Shown: piece by piece, positions 12,226-23,510 of the stretch
How the letters are laid out: each line of letters starts with the position of its first letter
Position numbering within the stretch: the first letter of the stretch is position 1
NCBI RefSeq assembly: GCF_000471905.2
Contig: NW_006498469.1
Location: 661,581-725,580 of the forward strand
DNA: 64,000 nt
From: Amborella trichopoda
Taxonomy: Eukaryota > Streptophyta > Magnoliopsida > Amborellales > Amborellaceae
Reading direction: 5' to 3'
The notes under the pieces: generated by a model
Database searches by the model: none
What the model was told of the DNA's origin: nothing
Seen by the model: only the letters and a program-made list of their open reading frames with translations
Made by a program: the position numbers and the translations under genes

Positions 12226-12786
12226 GAGTGTTTCTTATTTTATTTACCTCATTGTCTTCAGAATATGCAATGGACAATAGGGTTTCTGGAGTTTGCTCAT
12301 CATCAAGAGAGAACACAGATTCTAAATCATCATCAATTTCTTCATCCAAAACTTGTGAAAGGAAGTGTATAATCTTTTTCTTCTTTTTCTGATTAGGGCA
12401 GTTTTTTGCAAAATGCCCCTTTTTACCACAGACATAGCAACTGTCTCCTTTCTTGTGTTTAAAATTTCGGAACCTTGATCTTCTGAGAAATTTAAATCTC
12501 TTGAGATTTTTCTTTTTCTTTCGATGTTTGAGGTTTTTGTCATCTTTCCATTTAGGTGGACATACAAACTGTTTTCCTGAATTACATTTGATCTTGAGAG
12601 ATTGTTTATCACAAGATTTTCCCAAAAGATGCTTATTGTTTTCCAGTTCTTTGACAAATTCAACTTGGTTGCACAGTCTTTCTAAGGCATGGAGAACTTA
12701 TTGATATAATTTACCAAAACTGGTGTTTTGAATAGTAAGTCCCTGATTTTCCATAGTCTTTGTAGCTTCTTTCCCTGATTTATCAT
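12131..12786 (-). pseudogene. Pararetrovirus capsid C-terminal end with CCHC zinc knuckle
   Basis: Minus-strand translation starts at the junction near 12786, has one stop at about 12699, and runs through a very basic segment (HRKKKKNLKRFKFLRR). It reaches a canonical zinc knuckle, CYVCGKKGHFAKNCP, at about 12400-12445, followed by a Lys run and an acidic tail (EEIDDDLESVFSLDDE). Basic patch, CCHC and acidic tail together are the classical caulimovirid coat protein C-terminus, which binds nucleic acid. The capsid core upstream is missing, cut off where element E sequence begins. Confidence 0.8.
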
Positions 12787-13930
12787 GCATGCATACGTGC
12801 GCTCACAGTTGGGGTCCTAACATTTGGATCATTTAGAATTTGAAGATGGTTCCAAAATAAATTTTGTATCAAACACACCTATCCCTCACTTGAGAGTGGT
12901 TTAAAGACAACATGATTCAGTTTGACCTCTTAAAGGTTCAAGGAAATGAGGGTTAACTAACCCTGTTGTGTACAGTGGGTAGCAACATACCCTACTTCAA
13001 ATCATTATAACATTCAAACCGTAAGGCAACTTGTGGCAGGTACAAAATAAAAGTTTACGCCAAGACGTATATCTTTCTAACAAAGAAAATTTGAAAGTAT
13101 TTGTATTCCATTTAGTGGTTCAAATATTCATGGCAAACAAGGTGATAGTTCTGATTTTCATCAATACTGCCTACAACGATATACCTTCATAAAGTAAGAT
13201 ATAACTTTCAATCTAGGAAGCTTTTCAAAATAGTTTCCGCATTCAAATTTTAATTCATTCAAAGATCTTTCAAATGGCTATAGTTTGGCCGAAAAAAAGC
13301 TTCGTTTGGCTAGCTAAAATCAGTGACCGCAGTGGTATAAATGAAAAATCCATGAAAACAATCAATAAATATATACCTTCCCATTTTAAAACATAACTTC
13401 ATTTTTGTAAATAATTTCAGCAATTGGTAAAAACAAACATTTTACTAGACTCATATATCTTTCAAATGGGGTGGGTTGAGGTCACTCGGACCCCATTTGG
13501 CTGTTCAAGAGCCTCTTACAAGAACATGCAAACTTCTGAAATTTCACAGTGGCATACAACATGTCTCAAGCATGCATTCCATGATCTTCATTTCATGGTG
13601 AGACACATGATAACAACCACTCTCTCACAATGTGAATACACACATAATCATGCATAGCATGCATTTCTTATGTAATCTAAGAATCATGCATTCATTCTTA
13701 ACATTCACCATTACCCCAATTTCTAAATAAAAGGACGTAAGGATTTTCTTACATCACATACGCTTTCATTCTCGTTTTACATGCATAAATTCCATGCTTC
13801 CTTATGACTATCATGCAATGGTGATGGATCCACTTACCTAAACAACAATGGTGTCTTCTCGACTCCTCTCCTCACCGCTCTCACCCGCCCAATAGTGGTT
13901 GCTCACGAACAGTCACTCCTACCCACATTG
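12787..13930. other. Unassigned LTR-like non-coding sequence
   Basis: No gene. Sequence such as ATCTTTCAAATGGGGTGGG and repeated TTCAAA phrases resembles the promoter/R portion of plant gypsy LTRs, and it abuts the recognisable half of the 3' LTR of element E. It does not match the corresponding half of E's 5' LTR (19216-19674). It may be a fragment of another LTR, or E's 3' LTR may be chimeric. Confidence 0.4.
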
Positions 13931-14503
13931 TGTCTTAGAGAGAGAGAGATAGAGAGAGAGAGTGAGATGAAGTAAGAATGAGTGGCACGGGTGAGGAAGG
14001 GGCCTTAAGTACTCTTGAGTTGAGGTGGCTGGTCAAGTGTCACCAAAAGACTGTAAAATCTGGACTTGTGGCACTTAATCAGCATGCATATAACAAGTGG
14101 CATACACAACTCGTGCATGTCAGAGACACAACCGACATTGCACAAAAATCCACCTGGCGCTTTCCTCTTCACCAGGCGCTGGCTCTTCACACAAATCCAC
14201 CCAGCGCTGACTCTTCCAACCGACGCTGGCTCTTCTCCAACTCACCCGGCACTAGTCTCTTCCAACCAGCGCTGGCCTCTTCACACAAATCCACCAGGCG
14301 CTGGCTCTTCCAACTGGCGCTGACCTCTTCTCCAACTCACCCGGCACTAGTCTCTTCCAACTGGTGCTGGCCTCTTCACAAATCCACCTGGCACTGGCTC
14401 TTCCAACTAGCATTGGCCTTCTCCAACTCACCCGGTGTTGGTCTCTTCTCAGCCTCCCTATCTCGCCATGCCTTTTAACTGGCCGGGAAAAGTTTGGTCG
14501 TCA
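13931..14503 (-). repeat. Element E 3' LTR, U3-proximal half
   Basis: Aligns by eye with 19675-20243: a GA run, then shared blocks including GCATGCATATAACAAGTGGC and repeats of a CCGGCGCTGGCTCTTCCAAC type, ending in GGTCGTCA at 14503. On the minus strand the LTR therefore starts TGACGACC, as in the 5' copy. Unit-level differences in the GCGCTGG repeats are common. Homology to the 5' LTR stops at about 13931. Confidence 0.75.
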
Positions 14504-14519
14504 CACCATCCCTCCCTTA
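14504..14519 (-). other. Polypurine tract of element E
   Basis: On the minus strand the 16 bases immediately before the 3' LTR read TAAGGGAGGGATGGTG, an expected plus-strand primer site directly abutting TGACGACC. This fixes the LTR edge at 14503. Confidence 0.75.
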
Positions 14520-14544
14520 AAATATTATTTTATCCTCAAAATCG

Positions 14545-15830
14545 TTAGTCGAATAAATGAGGGTACAAGGTAATTTCATCTTCTTGCTCCCACGTGGATT
14601 CTTCCCTCAAGTGATATAAAACCCAGACTAGAGGAATCTCCTTGTGACGTAAAATCTGGACTCTTCTATCCAGTATCTCAACAGGCTGTTCTATAAAAGT
14701 TAAATCCTGCCTGATCGGGATTGGCTCATACTTTAGGACATGGGATGGATCGGGCTGATACTTTCTTAATAATGACTCATGAAACACGTTATGAACATTA
14801 GCCAACTCGGGCAGTAGGACCAATCGATATGCCACGACTCCAATCCTTCTAAAATCTCAAAGGGTCCAATAAACCGTGGACTCAGTTTCCCTTTCTTGCC
14901 AAATTTCATTATGCCCTTAGTTGGTGATACTTTCAGAAAGATCCGATCACCCACCACAAATTCAAGTTCCCATCTCCGTTTATCGGCATAACTCTTCTGT
15001 CGACTTTGAGCTGTTTTAATTCTTTTCTGAATCAAAGCGATCTTTTTTGAGGTCACTTGAACAATCTCTGGTCCCAACAGTCTTCTCTCACCGACCTCAT
15101 CCCAACATATGGACGATCTACACTTCCTCTCATACAATGCCTCAAAAGGCGCCATCTGAATCCTAGCCTGGAAACTGTTATTATAAGCAAACTCTATCAG
15201 GGGAAAGTGATCATCTCAGTTTCCCTTGAAATATGAAACACAAGCCCTCAACATATCTTCCTGGGTCTGTATGGTCCTTTCGGATTGTCCATCAGTCTGA
15301 GGATGAAAAGCTGTACTGAAAGTAAGTTTGGTCCCCATAGCCGACTGCAGGCTGTTCCAAAACCTTGAAGTAAATCTTGAGTCTCTGTTGGACACATTAC
15401 TAACGGGCATCCCGTGCAGTCTTACAAGCTCGTTGATGTATAATTGGACCAACTTATCCATGGTATAAGTAGTACGGATCGACAAGAAATGAGCAGCTTT
15501 AGTAAGCCAATCTACAATGACCCAAATACTATCATGCCTTGAACTTGATCTCGGTAGGTCGGACACGAAGTTCATAGTTAGGTGCTCCCACTTCCATTCT
15601 GGCATAGGTAAGGGCTGTAACTGTCCCACAGGTTTCTAATGTTCAACTTTCACTTGTTGATAGGTTAAGCACTTGGAAACAAATTGTGCTACCTCTCTCT
15701 TCATGTTATTCCACCAAAAGACTCTTTTTAAATCTTGATACATCTTTGTGCTTCTTGGATGCACTGAATAACGGGTGTGATGTGCCTCTTCTAAAATAGC
15801 CCTTTTTTACCTTCTCATTGTTATGAACAC
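14545..15830 (-). pseudogene. Element E integrase and chromodomain, broken
   Basis: Minus-strand pieces form a chromovirus integrase. A decayed zinc-binding N-terminus lies at 15830-15640, the core at 15629-15216, and the C-terminal region at 15155-14766. Last comes 14835-14545, with YRLVLLPELANVHNVFH and a chromodomain-like end (ILDRRVQILRHKEIPLVWV, STWEQEDE). The core shows KAAHF, HPQTDGQSERTIQT and the catalytic Glu. The two catalytic Asp positions read Asn (TMNFVSDLP and VSNRDSRF), so this copy is catalytically dead as well as frame-broken. Chromodomains of this family target heterochromatin. Tekay/Del-type is the best fit. Confidence 0.82.
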
Positions 15831-16059
15831 AAACCCGCCCTTTGAATCTCAACATTTCATCACTGCCCAAGACAAAGTCCTCCTTACCATATGATTTTAT
15901 TTCCTCGAAAATTTTCATGAACTGAGGATCCTCCTTTTGCGCTACCCGGATTTGCTGATAAAGATGTGGCTCTATTATCATACATGAAATTATTCCTTTC
16001 CCATCATTAAGGGGCAGAGCAGGATGCCACTCTTCTGCATCTTCTAGTAGCTTCATCTC

Positions 16060-16660
16060 TTAGACCATCATGTAAGTCATTGACACCATCGGCTTCCTAC
16101 TTAAAACATCTGCCACAACATTGGTCTTACTCGGATGGTAGTTGATGGTACAATCATTATCATTAAGCAAGTCCATCCATCTTCTTTGTCTCATATTCAA
16201 TTCTTTCTGAGAAAACAAGTATTTGAGGCTCTTATGATTGGTGAACACTTTAAATTGAGTTCCATACAAATAATGTCTTCAGATTTTTAAGTCAAAAACC
16301 ACCGCTGCCAGTTCTAAATCATGGGTGGGATAGTTCTGTTCATAAGGCTTTAACTACCTAGAGGCATAGGCTATAATTTTTCCCATTTGCATCGCCCTTT
16401 GTGTGAGGCATCAGTATAACTACAAAATCTTCATTCCCCTCAAGCAAGGTCAATATCGGGGCTGTACTTAATCTTTTCTTCAATTCTTGAAAACTTCTCT
16501 AGCAATTATCAGACCACGAAAACTTGACTTCCTTTTGGGTTAGGCGGGTTAGGGGAAGTGCTATCTTCGAGAATCCCTCTACAAAATGCCTGTAATATTT
16601 CGCCAGTCCTAGGAAACTGTGGACTTCAAATACATTCATAGGTCTCTCCCATTTAAGCAC
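16060..16660 (-). pseudogene. Element E RNase H and connection, broken
   Basis: Starts with WERPMNVFEVHSFLGLAKYY-type tether sequence just beyond the RT piece, then decays through several stops, and is clear again at 16269-16060. There [20 protein letters not shown] and RQRRWMDLL, followed by ADVLSRKP, are the signature of the gypsy RNase H. Downstream 16056-15706 links to the integrase zinc-binding part. Multiple stops make it non-functional. Confidence 0.78.
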
Positions 16661-16669
16661 AACCTCAAT

Positions 16670-17620
16670 CTAGCAAGGATCAATTGCCAACCCATCTTTG
16701 GAAATAATATGCCCAAGAAAAGCCACGCTGGGAAGCCAAAACTCACTCTTATTGAGCTTAGCATACAATTTTTCCACCCTTAGAGTCTGGAGGACCATTC
16801 TTAAATGTTTTTTATGATCTGTCTGATTCTTGAAATACACCAAAATATCATCAACAAAGACCACCATAAAATCATCCAGATATCTAAAAACTCTATTCAT
16901 CAAATCCATAATGACAGTTGGGGCTTTGGTCAATCCAAATGGCATGACTAAGAACTCGTAGTGGTCATAACCAGTCTTGAATGCCGTCTTGGAGATATCA
17001 CCTTCCTTAATACATAGTTGGTGGTACTTAGTCCGAAGGTCAACCTTTAAAAATACTTGGGGCCCTTGCAGTTGATCAAATAAATCGTCAATTCTGGGCA
17101 ATGGGTATTTATTCTTTACTGTAACCTGATTCAACTCTCTATAATCAATGCATAGCCTCAAAGACCCATCTTTCTTTTTTACAAATAGAACTGGTGAGTA
17201 CGATGGTGACATGCTAAGTCAGATGAACCCCTTATCCAACAATTCTTGCAATTGTTCCTTCAGTTCCTTGCAGTTGATCAAATAAATCGTCAATTCTAGG
17301 CAGTGGGTATTTATTCTTTACTGTAACCTGATTCAACTCTCTATAATCAATGCATAGCCTTAAAGACCCGTCTTTCTTTTTCACAAATAGAACTGTTGTG
17401 TACGATGGTGACATGCTAGGTCAGATGAACCCCTTATCCAACAATTCTTGCAATTGTTCCTTCAGTTCTTTTAACGCAGCTGGGGCCATCCTATAAGGTG
17501 CCTTAAAAATAGGAGTAGTACTAAGGGCTACCTCTATTTCAAATTCAATCTCTATAGTTGGGGGCAGAGAAGTTAACTCTTCAAGGAAGACCTCTAGATA
17601 TTCTCTCACCACCAATATCT
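16670..17620 (-). pseudogene. Element E reverse transcriptase, broken by a tandem duplication
   Basis: Pieces at 17615-17421, 17414-17232 and 17212-16670 give a gypsy [22 protein letters not shown], then [40 protein letters not shown] and the catalytic FVDDILVY. The middle of the domain is present twice because a 202-bp segment is duplicated, shifting the frame. Stops also separate the pieces (for example right after LLDKGFI). Family role: copies element RNA into DNA. Confidence 0.85.
17064..17467. repeat. 202-bp tandem duplication inside element E RT
   Basis: Bases 17064-17265 and 17266-17467 are near-identical direct copies, starting CCTTGCAGTTGATCAAATAA in the first and in the second. 202 is not a multiple of three, so the duplication itself breaks the frame. 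The high identity suggests it is younger than most damage to the element. Confidence 0.85.
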
Positions 17621-17760
17621 CTTACAATTTTGACTGAACACCCCGATTTTCTACTACATAAGCCAAATATCCAACACATCTTTTAGCTAACAGGCGAGAG
17701 GCCCAAAGGGTTGAGATGATGTGTAAAGGAGGAACATGCTTAATGCACTTAAAATGTAGT

Positions 17761-19113
17761 TCAGGTTGACCCTACAGTCTTATCAAAACAGTTTACTGTA
17801 GCATGATGGGTAGACAACCAATCCATACCCAAAATACTATCAAAATCCTGAATATCCAAAAGTATAAAATCTATAGGCACCAAATGCCCTTCAATCACAA
17901 TCCCACATTGTTTATACATCGTATCAGTTTCTATTGATTCTCCCATAGGCGTACATACTATCAAGGCCCAAACAAGTCATACAGGTTTAACATTCAAATG
18001 ACATGCAAAGTGTAGTTCAACAAATGAAAGGGAAGAACTAGGATCAATTAAAACTCTTGCTTCAATTCCACACACAGAAAGCGTACCTCGAATCACAGAG
18101 GTTGACGCCTTAGCTTCTTGCTTGGTCTGGGCGAACACCCGCTCTTGAACTCTGAGTCTGTCATTTGATCCTTTGACAGGGCAGCCTTTAATTAAATGGC
18201 CCAATTTACATGCCTTGGTCTTTCTGAATCATTCCACCTCCGTATGGTTCCCCAATCCACAGTGGGGGCAAACTAGGCGTCGGTTGCCCCTTACATCATT
18301 TGGAACAATCCCCGGGATCCTGACACCATCTTGATTGTTTCTCCCCTTCCACTCTCTCCTTGGAGGGCGTCGTGTCTTCTTCTTAAAACTCCCGGACTGG
18401 GTGACACCCAACCTTCCATCTCTTCTCGCCCAAAAATCATCCTCATCTCTCTCCATCTTTAAGGCTAAGTCCAGCAGTGGGGCAAAGGTCTTAAGGTTTG
18501 CTGCAATAATCCTTCTTCTTATATTGGGCCGAAGGCCCCTCTCAAATTTGCTAGCCTTTCGCGCCTCAGTTCTAATAATATCCGGCGTATATATGGAGAG
18601 TTCAACAAATTTCGCTGCATATTGCTCAACAGACATATTCCCCTGTTGCAGCTCTATGAATTCTACCTCATTTCTTTCCCTTACAGAGTCAAGGAAGTAT
18701 TTCTCATAAAAGACTTTTAGAAAACTCTCCCAAGTAGTCACAACTCCTGACACTTCCCGAGACTGTTTTACTGAGCTTCACCAGTGCTCGACTTCTCCTT
18801 CAAGAATAAAGGTACCCAGCCTGACTTTCTTCTCGTCAGTGCAATTTAGAACCTCAAAGATCTTTGCTATCGGCCTTCTCTATCTCTCAGCTTTTTCTAC
18901 TCTCTCATGCCCTACAAAGCTTGTAGGTGCCATCCTCCTGAACCTTTCTACCATATTACTAGCATTCATATCAGGGGCGGGGGTAGAAGGAGCTGGCCTA
19001 GCTTCTCTCAACACTTGTGTCAAGGCCTTCAAAGTTATGGCGAGTTCATCGAAGGCCTCGGTGTTCTCGTAACTTGAACTCGAGTTGGTAGTAGGAGTCC
19101 TCGACATCTCCAA
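17761..19113 (-). pseudogene. Element E gag and protease, broken
   Basis: Gag begins at the ATG at 19113 and is open to 18880. After two stops it resumes in 18753-18229 with retrotransposon gag core sequence (WESFLKVFYEKYFLDSVRER, EFIELQQGNMSVEQYAAKF). A basic Arg-rich stretch and a damaged CCHC (CPHCGLGNH, stop, GHLIKGCP) follow. Protease follows at 18204-17977 (ARVLIDPSSSLSFV, with the DPSS-type active-site region seen in this lineage) and 17964-17761 (FILLDIQDFDSILGMDWL). Gag packages RNA; PR processes Gag-Pol. At least three internal stops. Confidence 0.82.
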
Positions 19114-19200
19114 CCTAAAACAGAAACACCCAGTTACTAGCTTATCAAAACTACCCTTCAGACACTCCTAAGATTCCCTAGGCCAAGAATCCTAACCCCA

Positions 19201-19213
19201 CTCTGATATCATA
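19201..19213 (-). other. Primer-binding site of element E (tRNA-Met type)
   Basis: On the minus strand the bases after the 5' LTR read TGATATCAGAG, one mismatch from the usual TGGTATCAGAG complementary to initiator tRNA-Met. It lies two or three bases from the LTR end at 19216. Confidence 0.8.
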
Positions 19214-19215
19214 GC

Positions 19216-19681
19216 TGTCACGACCCCGCCCCTTGACCCCTGTCGAAGAGCAATAGAGTGCGAGGTCGCGACCGGAGGTCGTGAACGTCACTCTGGTGGG
19301 AGTGGCTAAACGCATGAAAATGTGGAATCAAGAGCAAACCATGAAAGAAAACTAGAATAAAACCATTCATTAAACAAATAACAATTCAAAAGTATAGCCA
19401 TCTCATTCATCCAATATTAAAAAGCCTTTACAATTTCTTCTTGGCACTACTGGCTCACAATACACAAAATGAGGTCTACTACACATTACTAAGACATCCA
19501 AAATGTACAATAAAAGTCTTCAAAGGATGAATTTTTAACGTCTCGTCTTCAAGCTTCAAATCCCCAATGGTCACCCACCTTAAGCATAGGTGTCAACACT
19601 CTTCACTCTACAGTTATGAAAATAAGATGGAATGAGCTAACATCACAGTAAGTAGATCTACACCATTGAATTCCACTGTCT

Positions 19682-19738
<57 letters not shown>

Positions 19739-20243
19739 TGAAGCAAGAATGATAGCGCTGGCCCAGTGTCACCAAAACTGTAAAATCTTGACATGTGGCA
19801 CTCAATCAGCATGCATATAACAAGTGGCATACATAACTCATGCATGTCAGAGACACAGCCAGTGCTGCTCACAAATTCACCCTGCGTTAGCCTCTTCACT
19901 AGTTGCTGGCTCTTCACACAAATCCACCTAGCGCTGACTCTTCCAATCGACGTTGTCCTCTTTTCCAACTCACTCGGCGCTAGTCTCTTCCAACTGACAC
20001 TGGCCTCTTCTAACCGGCGCTGGCTTTTTCAATTGGCGCTGGCTCTTCCAACCGTCGCTAGCCTCTTCTCTAACTCATCCGCCGCTAGTCTCTTCCAACT
20101 GGCGCTGGCCTCTTCACAAATCCACCCGGTGGTGGCTCTTCCAACTGGCGGTGGCCTCTTCTCCAACTCAACCTGCGCTGGTCTCTTCTCAGCCTCTCTA
20201 TCCTGTCATGACTCTAACTGACCAGGAAAATTTTGGGTCGTCA
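19216..20243 (-). repeat. Element E 5' LTR
   Basis: About 1,028 bp with minus-strand ends TGACGACC...GGTCGTGACA, a short terminal inverted repeat bounded by TG/CA. The inner end abuts the tRNA-Met-type PBS. It holds GA simple repeats (19685-19738) and irregular GCGCTGG/CTCTTCCAAC repeats (about 19880-20190). No gene; small frames in it are repeats. Confidence 0.82.
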
Positions 20244-20386
20244 CCCTAGTAATGGGCCCTTGATTGTAACTTGTAACTCTTTTTAATGCATTGGAAGAAC
20301 AAACTTCTTTTGAACTAGCTTGATGTTCTTCTTTTCCATTTCCTTCTTTTCTTTCTACACATACCACGTTTTAGGGATACATCAAG

Positions 20387-21603
20387 GATAATACTTCTTT
20401 AGGTATCGTCCATTGATAGGGGGCATCGCCTCTCTTTCATCCGAGTTTGCCAGTACATAGGCCCCGTTTGGCGTGACCTTTTTTACTATGAACGAACCTT
20501 CTCATTTGGGCTCGAATTTTCCTTTGTGGTGCCCATGCATAACAATCAGTCTCTTGACTACTAAAACTAGATTCGCACGAGTGAATGAGCGAACCTTGAT
20601 AGACTTGTCAAAGGGTCTTTTCATTCTTTCTTGATTGAGCTCGAGGTTCTGCTAGGCCTCTAGTCTCTTCTCATCAAGGGCATCCAACTCTTGGTAGCAT
20701 AGCTTGATCCTCTCGTTTTCAGTTAGTCCCTGATGTATAGCGACATAGAGTGAGGGTATTTGAACCTCAAGGGGCAACACTGCCTCACCTCCGTAGACTA
20801 GGGCACAAGGAGTGGAGTTTGTAGCAATCCGAGTGGTGGTGCGATAAGCCCACAAAGCTTCAGGCAGTTTCTCGTGCTAATTCTTCTTTGATTTTGAAAC
20901 TAACTTCCGGAGCACCCCACACAGAGTTTTGTTGAACACCTCAGGCAATCCATTGGCTCAAGGGTAGTACATAGATGAGTACTTCCACTCGAAGCCAAAC
21001 TGGTTGACCAGGCGATCAACATGATGGCTTCTGAACTGGGGGCCACTATAAGAGATTATTTGGTTCGAAACTTCGAATCGGTAGATGATGTGATGATGCA
21101 CAAAGTTGCCTACCGCAGTCCTTGGAACTTGCTTGAGAGGGATCTCTTCAGCCCACTTGGAAAAGTAGTCTGTCGTCGCTAGAATGGAGGCATGACCCAA
21201 GGCAGAAGGGGGATCGATGGGTCCTACAATGTCTATACCCCATTGGGAAAAGGGGCCACGATGTCACTATAGGGTAGAGGGGCTCCTGGGGTTGATGAAT
21301 GAGGCTTGAGTGAATCTGGCACACTTGGCATCTTTTGGCATAGTTTTGAGCGTCAGCCACCATGGAAGGCCAGCAATAGCCAAGTCTGCGTATGCACTTA
21401 TAGAGCTTAGGGCCAAACTGATGCAGCCCACAGATAATTGAGTGCACTTCTTCAATTACTTTGCTTGCCTCTTGTGTATCGATGCATCTGAGGAGAATTC
21501 CTTCAAATGACTGATGAAAGAGGACATCTCCAACGAGAAGGGTGTACGGTGGACATCCGTCGTATGCCGTTGTGTTCCACCCGATCCTGAGGTAGCCTTC
21601 CAT
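20387..21603 (-). pseudogene. Element D integrase, broken
   Basis: Minus-strand Tat-lineage integrase. An N-terminal HHCC region lies in 21603-21260 (EVHSIICGLHQFGPKLYKCI then KRCQVCQIH). The core follows at 21200-20958 (ATTDYFSKWAEEIPLKQV, GPQFRSHHVDRLVNQFGFEW), then the C-terminal piece 20855-20652 with WAYRTTTR and YGGEAVLPLEVQ, continuing in broken form to about 20387. The second catalytic Asp, normally in a SDNGPQF context, reads Tyr (IISYSGPQF), so the enzyme is dead. Frameshifts near 21230, 20950 and 20650. Very similar to the integrase of element A. Confidence 0.82.
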
Positions 21604-21630
21604 GCTTTATGAAGTCCATGATAGGCTCCT

Positions 21631-22290
21631 TTAGTCCTCTACTTGTTCAACCTCCGCAAACATTAGGTCGAAGAATTCGGGCTCCTGCTCCTTGACCTTG
21701 GATCCTTTTCCTTGGGACATTTCTTGCTCTGCCTCAATGACATCCTTAGCTGCGAGGAGTGCCCCGAATGGGTAAGGCAGGCATTCAGGGAAGACATCCA
21801 TCTCGTCATCTGCATCAACTTCGTCTCTTAAGTCAAAGTGTCTCCATTCGGTTACCCAAACTAGAGTCGGCCCTGATGAAGACAATTGAATGGTGGTATT
21901 GAGATTTGAGAGTGCATCAGCCAGCGAGTTTAGCCTTGTAGGGATATGACTCAGGGAGAAATCATCGAACTGGGCCATGTAGGATTTGGCCGTGTTATGA
22001 TAAGGCTTGAGGGTATCTTTCCTTATGTCATAAATTCCCTTAAGCTGCCAGATGACCAGCTCAGAGTCACCGAAGATATTCAGTCCGATTATGAGGGCTT
22101 GATACTCATCTTCGTTATGAGAAAATGTTTTTGCAAGTGAGAAGAATAGATGGATCATTCCATCAACGGGAGTTAAGAACACAACTCTAGCACCCCCTCT
22201 ATCCGACTGGAATGCTCCGTCAAAGTGCATTTCCCACGGCTGAGTTTGTGCTATACATAAAACTTCTTCATCTGGGAGGTCGCACAACAG
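21631..22290 (-). pseudogene. Element D second (archaeal-type) RNase H
   Basis: Frame 22287-21631 includes WEMHFDGAF, HNEDEYQALIIGL and GDSELVIWQLKGIYD, then AQFDDFSLSHIPTRLNSLAD. It carries the Asp, Glu and Asp motifs of the additional archaeal-like RNase H (aRNH) known from Tat-lineage elements, placed between the usual RNase H and integrase. Compared with the copy in element A, about 14-17 residues are missing between GLNI and FGDSE. This 218-codon frame is one of the longest unbroken ones in the window, but it has no neighbouring functional domains. Confidence 0.8.
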
Positions 22291-22329
22291 GGGAGATCCT
22301 AAAGGAACTGGGTGAGCCGCGAGGAAGTC

Positions 22330-22830
22330 TGTTAGGGCTTGACATTTGACTTCCTTCTATGGTACATACGTGATGTCGAACTCCATCAACAATAATGCCC
22401 ACTTGGCCAAACGTCCTGACAAACATGGCCGGGTCATAAGGAACTTGACTGAGTCCACCTTGGAGATTAACTTGACCTCGTGACCGACCAAGTAATGGTG
22501 GAGCTTCTGTACCGTAAAGATCAACGCTAGGAACATCTTTTTGATGGGAGGGTAATTCTTTTCAGCCCCTTGCATCTACGGTTGAGAAAGTAGAGCACTG
22601 TCTCTTTCCCTCCATCATTGTTCTGCCCTAGGAGTGCCCCGAGTGACTCATCAAGAGCGGTCATGTACAAGATGAGATGCCTTCTCAACACTGGTGTAGA
22701 GAGAATTGGAGGACTCAATACGTATTGTTTGATCTCATCGAGTGCAGCTTGGCACGCCTCATCCCATATGAAGGGAGTGTCCTTCTTTAAGAGATACGAA
22801 AAGGGCATGCATCACCCTAAAAGGTTCGAG
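22330..22830 (-). pseudogene. Element D RNase H domain
   Basis: Frames 22808-22527 and 22575-22357 overlap with a frameshift between them. Motifs: FIWDEACQAALDEIKQYVLS, LILYMTALDESLGALL, EKNYPPIKKMFLALIF, and LAKWALLLMEFDITYVP at the end. This is the canonical gypsy RNase H, following RT on the minus strand. Confidence 0.8.
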
Positions 22831-23483
22831 ATGAACCTTTAAATGTAGGCGAGCTTTCCTTGAAGAGACCGCAGTTCATGGAGGGTCGTAGGCGGTGGCA
22901 TGTCCTGATTTTCCTCGATTTCGACTGGCTCGATCTCCAGTCCTCAGTACCTCATGATGAACCATAAGAACTTTCCTGAGCATACACCGAAGACACATTT
23001 CAAGGGGTTCATCTTAAGTTGGTGATGATGCAGTCATTCGAATACCTTTTTAAGGTCTTGTGTGTGGGCATCCTTTGTTTCAGATTTCACCACCAGGTCA
23101 TCCACATAGCACTCGACCTCCTTGTGGATCATGTCCTTGAAGATGGTCGTCATGGCTCGCTGGTATGTGGCACCAACATTCTTTAACCTAAAAGGCATGA
23201 CAGTGTAGCAAAAGATGCCTCTTGGGGTTAAGAGCACAGTGGCCTCCTCATCTTCTGGTGCCATCCTGATTTGATTATAACCGGAATACCCATCCATAAA
23301 GGAGAAGATTTGACAATGAGCTATGGAGTTGACCAGCATATCGGTGAACGGGAGGGGGAAGTTATCCTTAGGGCAGGGAGTGTTCAAATTACGGAAGTCA
23401 ATACAGACCTTAATTTAGCCATTCTTCTTCTTGACTGGAACCACATTTGCCAGCCATTTTAGGTATTTGACTTCACGTACAAA
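22831..23483 (-). pseudogene. Element D reverse transcriptase, N-terminus lost
   Basis: RT begins abruptly near 23483 with WLANVVPVKKKNG, continues as VCIDFRNLNTPCPKDNFPLP, FMDGYSGYNQIRMAPEDEE and FCYTVMPFRLKNVGATYQRA, and reaches the catalytic YVDDLVVKS near 23090. One stop splits KKNG from VCIDF. The usual segment before WLANVVPV is absent because of an internal deletion that joins RT to the PBS region. Confidence 0.82.
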
Positions 23484-23510
23484 CAAGAGCGAGCTGACTA
23501 AGGGGTAGTA

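Larger units (their letters stand above)
13931..20243 (-). mobile_element. Element E: Tekay-type Ty3/gypsy chromovirus
   Basis: Order on the minus strand is 5' LTR, tRNA-Met PBS, gag, protease, RT, RNase H, integrase, chromodomain-like end, polypurine tract, 3' LTR. Domain order and the chromodomain place it with chromoviruses; Tekay/Del is the likely lineage. All coding parts are broken, so it is non-autonomous. Its right end (20243) abuts the truncated 3' side of element D. No matching target-site duplication was found, because the far end of the 3' LTR is not recognisable. Confidence 0.8.

Noticed and set aside
18335..18709. 124-codon plus-strand frame
   Set aside because: Shadow of the minus-strand gag of element E.
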